From positions 1,116,001 through 1,180,000 of the forward strand of contig NZ_QPEX01000010.1 of NCBI RefSeq assembly GCF_003335505.1: 64,000 nucleotides of DNA, written 5' to 3'. Of the stretch, positions 27,320 to 36,159 are shown one piece after another. The notes under the pieces were generated by a model that worked only from the letters and a program-made list of their open reading frames with translations, was not told the DNA's origin and searched no databases. The number at the start of each line of letters is the position of its first letter. Within the stretch, counting starts at the first letter, position 1. Origin of the DNA: Bremerella cremea. GTDB taxonomy: Bacteria > Planctomycetota > Planctomycetia > Pirellulales > Pirellulaceae. A program made the translations under genes and the position numbers.

Positions 27320-28099
27320 ATGGCTCAGCCTAAAGCCTTGTTACTTCGTTCCCCTGGAACCAACTGCGACCTGGAAACAGCCTACGCGTTCGAGCAATCG
27401 GGCGCCATGGCCGATCGCGTTCACTTGAATCGCGTCCTCGAAAAGCCAGAGCTGCTGCACGACTACCAAATCTTGGCCCTCTCTGGCGGGTTCAGCTACG
27501 GTGACGACATTTCCGCCGGCCGCATTGTGGGTAGCTTGATGCGTCATCACTTGATGGACGCGGTAAAACGTTTTCACGAAGACGGCAAGTTGATCTTGGG
27601 GATCTGTAATGGTTTTCAGATTCTGATCAAAACGGGTCTCTTGCTCGACGATGACGAGCGTGGCTTGCCATCCAGTACGCTGGCTTGGAACGATTGCCAA
27701 ATGTTTCAAGATCGCTGGGTGAACCTAAAAACGACCGGCGAAAAGTGTGTCTTCCTAAAAGACATCGACCAGATGTACCTACCGGTCGCTCACGCAGAAG
27801 GTCGCTTCGTAGCCCGCGACGAAGCCACGCTTGATCGCCTGGAAGCGGCTGGCCAGTTGTGCCTTACGTATTCGGCCAATCGCGAAGGGGAAGATTGTGT
27901 TAGCTTCCCCGACAACCCCAACGGTGCCCAGCGTCACGTCGCTGGCGTATGCGACACCACCGGCCGGATCTTCGGCCTGATGCCACACCCGGAACGCTAC
28001 ATCGACCCTACCCATCACCCCCGCTGGACACGCGGCGAAGGCAACAGCCCCGGCGACGGTTTGAAACTGTTCGAGAACGCGGTCGAGTTCTTCGCGTAA
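27320..28099 (+). CDS. purQ: FGAM synthase glutamine amidotransferase subunit PurQ
   Basis: A class I glutamine amidotransferase of 259 residues that supplies ammonia to PurL. The nucleophile cysteine lies in GICNGFQIL, the oxyanion/binding parts in SYGDDISAGRI and HAEGRF, and the catalytic His-Glu in MPHPERYIDP. Start ATG at 27320, 22 bases behind purL; the pair forms an operon with tyrA. Length is slightly above the 225-230 of Bacillus PurQ. Confidence 0.96.
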   Translation: MAQPKALLLRSPGTNCDLETAYAFEQSGAMADRVHLNRVLEKPELLHDYQILALSGGFSYGDDISAGRIVGSLMRHHLMDAVKRFHEDGKLILGICNGFQILIKTGLLLDDDERGLPSSTLAWNDCQMFQDRWVNLKTTGEKCVFLKDIDQMYLPVAHAEGRFVARDEATLDRLEAAGQLCLTYSANREGEDCVSFPDNPNGAQRHVAGVCDTTGRIFGLMPHPERYIDPTHHPRWTRGEGNSPGDGLKLFENAVEFFA

Positions 28100-28158
28100 G
28101 ATGAATCTCGCTTGCCGCAGAGAGGAAAAAGAAATTGCTCCACCTCAGCGGCAGGCGT

Positions 28159-28174
28159 CTGATTAATTAATCAG
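28159..28174. repeat. 16-base perfect palindrome between convergent operons
   Basis: CTGATTAATTAATCAG, extended by GCGT on the left and ACGC on the right with one unpaired base. It sits between the ends of purQ and the permease gene, and may be a terminator for either side, though no T run follows. Confidence 0.45.
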
Positions 28175-28204
28175 CACGCAGGCGCCAACAATGAGAAGCA
28201 CTCA

Positions 28205-29197
28205 TTAGCCGCTACCAGACCGCTCTTTGGCTGCAGATACTTCTTGCTGACGTCTTCTTGCATCGACAACGCGGCGGATGATCTCGTCGGCGATTACGCC
28301 CACCAGAATCACGACTCCAATCACGGTTCCTTCCAGTTCCGAGAATTGCAGCGTCTCGATCGCTTGGTAGAGTTCTCGCAAGATGGCCGTTCCCAGTACC
28401 ACGCCGACGATCGAGCCCGTTCCACCTCGCAGGCTACAACCGCCAAGCACCGCCGCTGCGATCGCGTACAGCTCGTAGAACGTGCCTGCTTCGTTCGGGC
28501 CGACGCTGTTCAAATCGATGGCAAACAAGATCGCCGCGACACCAGACAGCAACGAACAAATCATGTACGCGCTGATCGTGATCCAATCGGTATTGATACC
28601 GCTATAACGGGCCGCTTGCTCGTTGTTGCCAAGCGCCTTCAAGTAACGCCCGAAAGTCGTTTTGTTGAGCACCAACGCAGAGATAATCGCGATGCAAGCT
28701 AACATCCACAACGGATAGGGTATGTGCAAAAACTCAGCACTGGTCAGGTACCCAATATTCGTTCCCCCGTCCGGATGCACGAAGTTCGAGATCTTGTTGT
28801 CGTGCGTCAGAAACCTCGCAATACTGCGCAGTACCAACAGTCCACACAGCGTGACGACAAACGGCTGTAACTTCAGCTTGGTAATCAGCAGACCGTATCC
28901 CAGCCCGATCAGCATGGCGCCAATCAGCACCACGATCATCGCCAGGTAAGGGTTCATCTGCTGGTCGTTAATGAGAATGCCAAATTGCACGCCGACCAAT
29001 GCCACCATCGATCCCATCGATAGATCGATCCCGCCAGCGATGATGACAAACGCGGCCCCAATCGCCATGATCCCATACAGCCCCGTCCAGCGGGCCATGA
29101 TCCCCAGGTTCTGGGCGTTGGCAAACGTGGGAACGTTGACGGCGGTAATCCCGAAGATCGCGAAGATCAACAAAAACAGGACGGCATTCTTAAGCAT
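28205..29197 (-). CDS. Sugar ABC transporter permease (RbsC/BPD_transp_2 type)
   Basis: A 330-residue permease of the ribose/xylose type, last gene of a three-gene transporter operon on the minus strand. About nine to ten hydrophobic helices are visible, with the family pattern AIGAAFVIIAGGIDLSMGSMVAL near the N-terminus and YELYAIAAAVLGGCSLRGGTGSI near residue 240, the EAA-like region that contacts the ATPase. It would form the membrane channel as a homodimer. It starts 49 bases after the ATPase gene ends and has an ATG start. Confidence 0.93.
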   Translation of the reverse strand: MLKNAVLFLLIFAIFGITAVNVPTFANAQNLGIMARWTGLYGIMAIGAAFVIIAGGIDLSMGSMVALVGVQFGILINDQQMNPYLAMIVVLIGAMLIGLGYGLLITKLKLQPFVVTLCGLLVLRSIARFLTHDNKISNFVHPDGGTNIGYLTSAEFLHIPYPLWMLACIAIISALVLNKTTFGRYLKALGNNEQAARYSGINTDWITISAYMICSLLSGVAAILFAIDLNSVGPNEAGTFYELYAIAAAVLGGCSLRGGTGSIVGVVLGTAILRELYQAIETLQFSELEGTVIGVVILVGVIADEIIRRVVDARRRQQEVSAAKERSGSG

Positions 29198-29246
29198 TCA
29201 GTGCTTCTCTCTTCTCGCATAAGTGCAAATCATTCGGGGAAGCTTG

Positions 29247-30767
29247 TTAACCACCAAGGGCACCAGCCAAGCTTTGGCCGGTTGCCAAGGTCATGATGGC
29301 CTCCTCGCTTAGCTGGTCGCGGGCAAGTTCACCTGCGAGGGTTCCTTCGTGCATGACCAATACGCGGTCCGACATGCCGAGGATTTCTTCCATCTCGCTC
29401 GAAACGAACAAGATCGCCACCCCTTTGCGGGCCAGCTCTTCCATCAGTTCGTAAATCTCGTGCTTCGCCCCCACGTCGATGCCGCGGGTCGGTTCGTCCA
29501 GCAACAGTACCTTGGGCTGCATCGCCAACCACTTGGCAATTACCACTTTCTGTTGGTTGCCACCCGAAAGATATTGAATGATCTGCCGCGTACTGGGAGT
29601 CTTGACTCGCATTCGCTTGACCATTTCGTCGGCCACCTGCTGTTCGCGCGACGCATCGATCCACGAAAAGTACGACAGTCGGTGGAGTCCTGGCAGGGTC
29701 GTATTCTGTCCGACATCCATCGGTAAGACCAACCCTTGCTGTTTGCGATCTTCTGGCACCAAGAACACTTCGTGCGCAATCGCATCGCGAGGGGAACGAA
29801 CAGTGACCTGCTGCCCAGCAATCTCTAGGGTGCCTTCCAGCGGCGGGGTAACGCCGAACAACGTCTCGAACAATTCGGTTCGCCCTGCCCCCACCAAACC
29901 GGCCAGGCCCACGATTTCTCCTGCTCGAAGTTGAAAGCTAATCGAGTGCGCCGGATGGGTCGACGTTTTGATCGCTTTGGCTTCTAACACCACGTCGCCA
30001 GGCGTTTGTGGTTGGTGAGAGTAGAACTGATCGAGATCGCGTCCGACCATCAGACGCACCATATTTTCGTGCGAGATCTCTTCCCGCGAAAGCTCGCCGC
30101 TGTTCTTACCGTCACGCAGAGCCACGACCCGATCGCAAACCTGATGCACCTCGCTGAGGCGGTGCGAAATATAAACGATGCTCACGCCGGCAGCACGTAG
30201 CGATCGGATCACCTCGAAAAGGCAGTCCACCTCACGTGCCGAAAGGCTCGAGGTCGGCTCGTCCATGATCAGTAGCTTCGCATTACAGGAAAGGGCCTTA
30301 GCGATTTCAACCAGTTGCTGCTGACCGATTGAAAGTTCGACCAGGGGTTTGCGGGGATCGACGTTGAGCCCGACTTGTTGCAGATACGTGCGTGAGAGGG
30401 AGTTTATCTGGGCCTGATCGATCCAGCCAAACGTGCGTGGCTCGCGGCCAAGGTAGATATTCTCGCCAATGGAAAGGTTGTCGCAAAGATTCAGTTCTTG
30501 GTGGATCAGAGCAATGCCAGCTTCTAGGGCATCGGTCACACCACGAATTTCCACCGCCTGACCGTTGACGCGAATGGTTCCTTCGTCCGGCGGTTGAATT
30601 CCGGCCAGAATCTTCATCAGCGTGCTTTTGCCGGCGCCGTTTTCACCAATCACCGCCACCGATTCCCCTGCCCCGATGCGCAGGGAAACTTCCGACAAGG
30701 CTTTCACGCCTGGGAAACGTTTCGAGATCCGCTCGACCTCAAGAAACGGCGGAGAGTCGTTTGTCAT
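29247..30767 (-). CDS. Sugar ABC transporter ATP-binding protein (RbsA type)
   Basis: A 506-residue ATPase with two nucleotide-binding domains, as in RbsA/XylG. The first has Walker A GENGAGKST, signature LSIGQQQ and Walker B LLIMDEPTSSLS. The second has the usual degenerate Walker A (GLVGAGRTE), a complete signature LSGGNQQKV and Walker B VLLLDEPTRGIDVGAK. I chose the ATG at 30767, preceded by GATAGGCACC, over a GTG four codons upstream. It is the middle gene between the binding protein (gap 59 bases) and the permease (gap 49 bases). The sugar cannot be told from the sequence. Confidence 0.95.
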   Translation of the reverse strand: MTNDSPPFLEVERISKRFPGVKALSEVSLRIGAGESVAVIGENGAGKSTLMKILAGIQPPDEGTIRVNGQAVEIRGVTDALEAGIALIHQELNLCDNLSIGENIYLGREPRTFGWIDQAQINSLSRTYLQQVGLNVDPRKPLVELSIGQQQLVEIAKALSCNAKLLIMDEPTSSLSAREVDCLFEVIRSLRAAGVSIVYISHRLSEVHQVCDRVVALRDGKNSGELSREEISHENMVRLMVGRDLDQFYSHQPQTPGDVVLEAKAIKTSTHPAHSISFQLRAGEIVGLAGLVGAGRTELFETLFGVTPPLEGTLEIAGQQVTVRSPRDAIAHEVFLVPEDRKQQGLVLPMDVGQNTTLPGLHRLSYFSWIDASREQQVADEMVKRMRVKTPSTRQIIQYLSGGNQQKVVIAKWLAMQPKVLLLDEPTRGIDVGAKHEIYELMEELARKGVAILFVSSEMEEILGMSDRVLVMHEGTLAGELARDQLSEEAIMTLATGQSLAGALGG

Positions 30768-30826
30768 GGTGCCTATCACTTTCCAGCCTTGCCAGGCGAA
30801 TCGCTTTCGCCCATGAGAAGCCGGGG

Positions 30827-31951
30827 TTACTTTTCTTCCGCAGGTTTCGTTTCCGTCGGCCGCTGGTCTTTGGGCAAGTACTGGGCAATTTCAGGTGGAA
30901 TCGGCTTGTCCATCAGCTCATCGATCACCCCGGCACTTCGCTCCTGGGCATTAAGCTGTTCCATGAGGCCAACGAAGATCATCACGTCGCCTCCTTCTGG
31001 AACCGCTTCCTTCACTAACTTGCCAACCTCGCGACCGGCCAGGTAATTATGCGTGCCGATGTACATCTTTCGCTTGCTGTTGGGGGCGTCGGAATCGTGA
31101 CAAATCATGTTGCCGTTGAACGCTTCGACCGCCTTGTTGATTAGATCCGTCTGGCTTTCTGGTGAACTGGGGCTCATAGCCAGCCCTTGGCAGCCGTCAC
31201 CCATTTTGCGTTCGACGAAACGTTTCTGTTCTTCCTGGGTACCGTTCGGCGGATCGTATACTTTGCACTCGGCGTTAAATTCCTTTTCAGCCACATGCAC
31301 CCCTTCGGCTGCATAGTTCCAGAAAGGGTCGACGGTGTTGGTCAGGAAGGCGATCTTGACCTTCTCGCTGGTATCGTACTCCGGCTGATTCTTAGGAGGA
31401 GCGGTTCCCTTGCCTGCGTTGATTCGCTCGAGTTCTGCTTGAAATTCGCCGACGTTGTCTTTCCGGATCGTTTTGTAAGGGACGAAGACCAGATTGCTTT
31501 CAGGAATGTCAAGCTCCTGCCCTCGTACCATCGCCGAAAGCAACTCGACCGCTTTGTAACCAAACACGAACGGCTGCTGCACGACGGTGCCGTAGACCTT
31601 GCCGTCTTCAATTCCCTTCAACGTGACCTCGTCTTCGTCGAAGCCAATGACCTGAATCTCACCAACCTTGTCGGCCCCTTCCACCGCGCTCAAAATCATC
31701 GGTGGATTGTAAGCCCACAAGCCGACCATGGCTTTCAAGTTCGGATTGTTGGCAATCGCCGACTCAGCGTTTTGCTTGGCGCGGGCATGGTCCGTATTGT
31801 CCGTCCGAATGCCGAGAATGCGGTACTTGCCTGCTTCAATCGGAAATTCGTAGCCGCCACTACCAGCCGCCGTGTTCTCGGTTTTCGCACGACAACTTAC
31901 CAGGCACGTAGCCACCAATAACAACAATGCTATGCGGGAAAAACGATTCAA
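30827..31951 (-). CDS. Sugar-binding lipoprotein with circularly permuted lobes
   Basis: The periplasmic sugar-binding component of the ABC transporter, type I (Peripla_BP_4/RbsB) fold. The lipobox LVSC gives a lipid-anchored protein. Counting from the TTG at 31978, the segment normally found in the second half comes first (residues 47-190: YRILGIRTDNTD, MVGLWAYNPPMILSAVEGA, VIGFDEDEVTLKGI, GTVVQQPFVFGYKAVE), and the segment that normally opens the mature protein comes second (206-356: VKIAFLTNTVDPFWNYAAEG, MICHDSDAPNSKRKMYIGTH, MIFVGLMEQLNAQERSAGV). All parts of one protein are present, each once, in swapped order, with a Pro/Lys linker (190-205). I prefer the TTG at 31951 as start because GAAGGATCG lies about nine bases upstream. 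First gene of the operon. Confidence 0.9.
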   Translation of the reverse strand: MNRFSRIALLLLVATCLVSCRAKTENTAAGSGGYEFPIEAGKYRILGIRTDNTDHARAKQNAESAIANNPNLKAMVGLWAYNPPMILSAVEGADKVGEIQVIGFDEDEVTLKGIEDGKVYGTVVQQPFVFGYKAVELLSAMVRGQELDIPESNLVFVPYKTIRKDNVGEFQAELERINAGKGTAPPKNQPEYDTSEKVKIAFLTNTVDPFWNYAAEGVHVAEKEFNAECKVYDPPNGTQEEQKRFVERKMGDGCQGLAMSPSSPESQTDLINKAVEAFNGNMICHDSDAPNSKRKMYIGTHNYLAGREVGKLVKEAVPEGGDVMIFVGLMEQLNAQERSAGVIDELMDKPIPPEIAQYLPKDQRPTETKPAEEK

Positions 31952-32195
31952 GGGAACGATCCTTCGAGGGGGGTGCAATGCGAGGGGAAATCCCGAGAAA
32001 AAGAGAAGAAAACCGTTATCTTACGCCGCAAACAGGCTCAAGGCAACTATCGACCGCACTAATCCCTGTTTCGGTGCCGCTTCTTTCCCGTCGGGACAAG
32101 CACAGATAGGAGACTCATCGGTAATATTGATAAAAAGAAAGCTCTACCTATCGTCTTTGCTCAACAGGAATGACTCACTGCAATCGATTTTCCCT

Positions 32196-32909
32196 ATGAA
32201 ACTTCAAATCAAAGCACTTTTTGAATACGTACGTAACCAGATCACCGAACAACACATCCAGGACTATTCACCATCAGATCCCGGGTACCATGACTACGTT
32301 CGAGTCTGGACCAAGCTATTGCAGTCTGGCCAAATTCCTCAGCAAACAGATTTTGAACTGACCGAAGTTATCAACTTAACTGGCTGGGGTAATCCAGTAG
32401 ACTACGATGATCCGGAGGCATTTCGAGCCTACCGCCGATTCACCACTTGTGTGGCATGGGGCCTAATCTCTCACGGCCAAACAGCCGAATACATTCGGCC
32501 CATGAATTATCTTGCCTACGATCTGGTTACCGATTGCTTGCCGACAAATCACCAATACTTCTCTCTTGTGCGAGATCTTTTGCCATCCCTGCGAGACTAC
32601 CTCAATAACTCGCAGGACGAAGTTGAGTATCCCTTTCTAACACTGGCAGCGTTAATCCTTGCAGACCGTGCAGGCGACCATAACGAAGTCACCCGCCTAG
32701 CCATTGAATTGATTGAAGAAGAAGCAAATATTCGCCATGACGAACGTTTTCGCTACGGTGTTCGCCACGATTCGCAATTTTTATTTGGTCGCACGGTTTA
32801 CGAACAAAGACAAGAGGGGTGGATTTTCTGGACCAAGGGTGTTTCCAATCCTAGTAAGGACATTAACGTGCAACTTATCTTGGAGGCCTTCAGCCAGATG
32901 TCAAAATAA
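32196..32909 (+). CDS. Hypothetical protein, DNA of lower GC content
   Basis: A 237-residue soluble protein with no signal peptide or membrane segment and no family I recognise. It is rich in aromatic and acidic residues (SPSDPGYHDYVRVWTKLLQ, TDFELTEVINLTGWGNP, FRAYRRFTTCVAWGLISHG) and mostly helical by pattern. The base composition is visibly more AT-rich than the transporter genes next to it, which hints at recent transfer. The start at ATG 32196 has no clear ribosome site; the frame stays open upstream to 31872, but that part lies antisense to the binding-protein gene and looks non-coding. It could be an immunity-type or contact-dependent protein, but nothing proves this. Confidence 0.55.
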   Translation: MKLQIKALFEYVRNQITEQHIQDYSPSDPGYHDYVRVWTKLLQSGQIPQQTDFELTEVINLTGWGNPVDYDDPEAFRAYRRFTTCVAWGLISHGQTAEYIRPMNYLAYDLVTDCLPTNHQYFSLVRDLLPSLRDYLNNSQDEVEYPFLTLAALILADRAGDHNEVTRLAIELIEEEANIRHDERFRYGVRHDSQFLFGRTVYEQRQEGWIFWTKGVSNPSKDINVQLILEAFSQMSK

Positions 32910-33142
32910 CTAACTTACTCCGCATCCAAGCATTCGTTATTGAGAAGTCGCTACATGGACCAAAGCCGGGTTTAAGATCACTTTTCAGATGCTCAGGCCA
33001 ATCTTGTTCTGAAGATCGGGGCCTGCAGAGCATGATGATTTTCACGATGAAAATCCTCAAGGTGTGCCCCCTTTGTTGCCTGACTATAATAGTGTCGCGC
33101 AGCCTCTTTTGCCCTCGTCCTTCCTATCAGAAAGTCACCACC

Positions 33143-34480
<1,338 letters not shown>

Positions 34481-34746
34481 CTGGCGTTTTTGATGGGACT
34501 AGCGATTGGTTGCTTTGCCAATCGCACCCATCCGTGGGTAAACCGATTACCGGAAAGCTTGCTTCAAGGGACAGGTGTCGCACGTTCGCCGCCGAGGACG
34601 ATTCTTCTGTCCGGCGGCGACCAAGCTGCGTAACGTCGGCATCACTCTAGGCATCGGAGCTAACGTGGGCTCGTCCCGTCCTTATAGCAAGTCCGTGTTA
34701 GGCTTGCCAACGTGAAACGACCAGTCCGCTCCCTGGAGAAATTCCG

Positions 34747-35838
34747 ATGACCACTGCTGACGACGATGTCCTCTTCCGCCCACTGCAGGTCGGTGATCTG
34801 ACCTTGCGAAATCGTATTGTGATGGCTCCGCTCACCCGTGCGCGGGCACCAGGTCGCGTTCCTAACGAGATGATGGCCGAGTACTACGCTCAGCGTGCTT
34901 CCGCCGGGCTGATCATTTCTGAAGCCACCGCAATTAGCGCACAAGGCTACGGCTGGCACGATGCCCCTGGCATTTATACCGACGAGCATGTTGCCGGCTG
35001 GCAAAAGACTACGGATCGTGTTCATGAGGCAGGAGGTCGTATATTCCTGCAATTGTGGCACATGGGACGAATTTCGCATCCCGATTATCACGGCGGTCGT
35101 CCACCAGTTGCCCCAAGTCCAATTGCCGCCCCGGGCGAAGCGCATGTGCCAACCGGCAAGAAGCCCTTCACCATCCCGCATGAACTCACCATTCCCGAAA
35201 TTGCCCAAATCGTCGGCGATTATGCCGAGGCCACCCGGCGGGCACGTGATGCTGGCTTCGATGGAGTCGAGATTCATGGAGCAAACGGTTACTTGATCGA
35301 CCAATTTCTACGAACCGCATCGAACCAACGCACGGACGCCTATGGAGGTTCGATTCCTAACCGGATGCGGTTTCTGCTGGAAGTCGTCGCGGCGGTTACC
35401 GATGACTGGTCTCCCCAAAGAACCGGTCTGCGGTTGAGCCCCACGATGAACGGCTACGGCATGGAAGATGAAAACCCCGTCGGCCTGTACCGCCAAGTGG
35501 CGGAAGCTTTGTCCCCACTTGGCTTGGCCTATCTGCATACGGCCGAATCGATTCGACCTGGCCGAATCTACAACCCCGATGCCGAACGCATTACTCCCAC
35601 GATTCGCCAACACTACGATGGCGTTTTGATTACCAATGGTGGTTACGACAAGCAAACCGCCACTGAGGCCATTGAATCAGGGGCAGCGGACGCAATTGCT
35701 TTTGGCCAATCGTTCATTGCCAATCCAGACCTACCGAAACGTTTTCACCTAAACGCTCCCCTTAATACGCCGGAAGTGGCCACCTACTATTCGCCTGGCA
35801 GCCATGGCTACATCGACTATCCCGCGCTGGCTGATTAG
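34747..35838 (+). CDS. Old yellow enzyme family FMN oxidoreductase
   Basis: A 363-residue FMN-dependent ene-reductase like N-ethylmaleimide reductase NemA. The TIM barrel has the family start LFRPLQVGDLTLRNRIVMAPLTR, the active-site His-Asn pair in EIHGANGYLIDQFLR, the FMN phosphate region TNGGYDKQTATEAIESGAADAIAFGQSFIANPDL, and the WHMGR strand. These enzymes reduce activated double bonds with NAD(P)H; physiological substrates are rarely known. No regulator of the NemR type is adjacent. Start ATG at 34747, 266 bases after the previous gene; this gap holds a hairpin at 34502-34525. Confidence 0.93.
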   Translation: MTTADDDVLFRPLQVGDLTLRNRIVMAPLTRARAPGRVPNEMMAEYYAQRASAGLIISEATAISAQGYGWHDAPGIYTDEHVAGWQKTTDRVHEAGGRIFLQLWHMGRISHPDYHGGRPPVAPSPIAAPGEAHVPTGKKPFTIPHELTIPEIAQIVGDYAEATRRARDAGFDGVEIHGANGYLIDQFLRTASNQRTDAYGGSIPNRMRFLLEVVAAVTDDWSPQRTGLRLSPTMNGYGMEDENPVGLYRQVAEALSPLGLAYLHTAESIRPGRIYNPDAERITPTIRQHYDGVLITNGGYDKQTATEAIESGAADAIAFGQSFIANPDLPKRFHLNAPLNTPEVATYYSPGSHGYIDYPALAD

Positions 35839-36159
35839 CCCCCTACCAAGAACTTCAATTCCGCGTAGGGGATGGCCTCGTCGATCTGACGCTGGCATGA
35901 TACGAAAGCCCTATAATTCATCGATAGGCTAAGTTCGATTTTGGAAATGGCTAAACGGCTCACGACCCGGACGACAATCTTAAAAAAAGATTCATGTAAT
36001 TAACTTGCTATTTCAATCAAACTTCACCAGAATCAGGGGAATCTTGCGGACCTGCGTTCCCACTTTCCTATCTGATATCGTTTTTTTTTTGCCTGCCTTG
36101 ATATCTCGCAAGATCACCCCTTAGGCATGTTCTGTTTTAGCAACACGAAGGATTAGCTT
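35839..36159. other. Intergenic region upstream of the sulfatase
   Basis: No gene seen. It holds a run of ten T at 36081-36090 between two GATATC sites, and a good ribosome site (AAGGA) just before the sulfatase start. The promoter should be here, but I cannot fix its elements. Confidence 0.5.

Noticed and set aside
36081-36090. T10 run as terminator of the old yellow enzyme gene
   Set aside because: No stable stem precedes it on either strand, and it lies about 240 bases after the stop.
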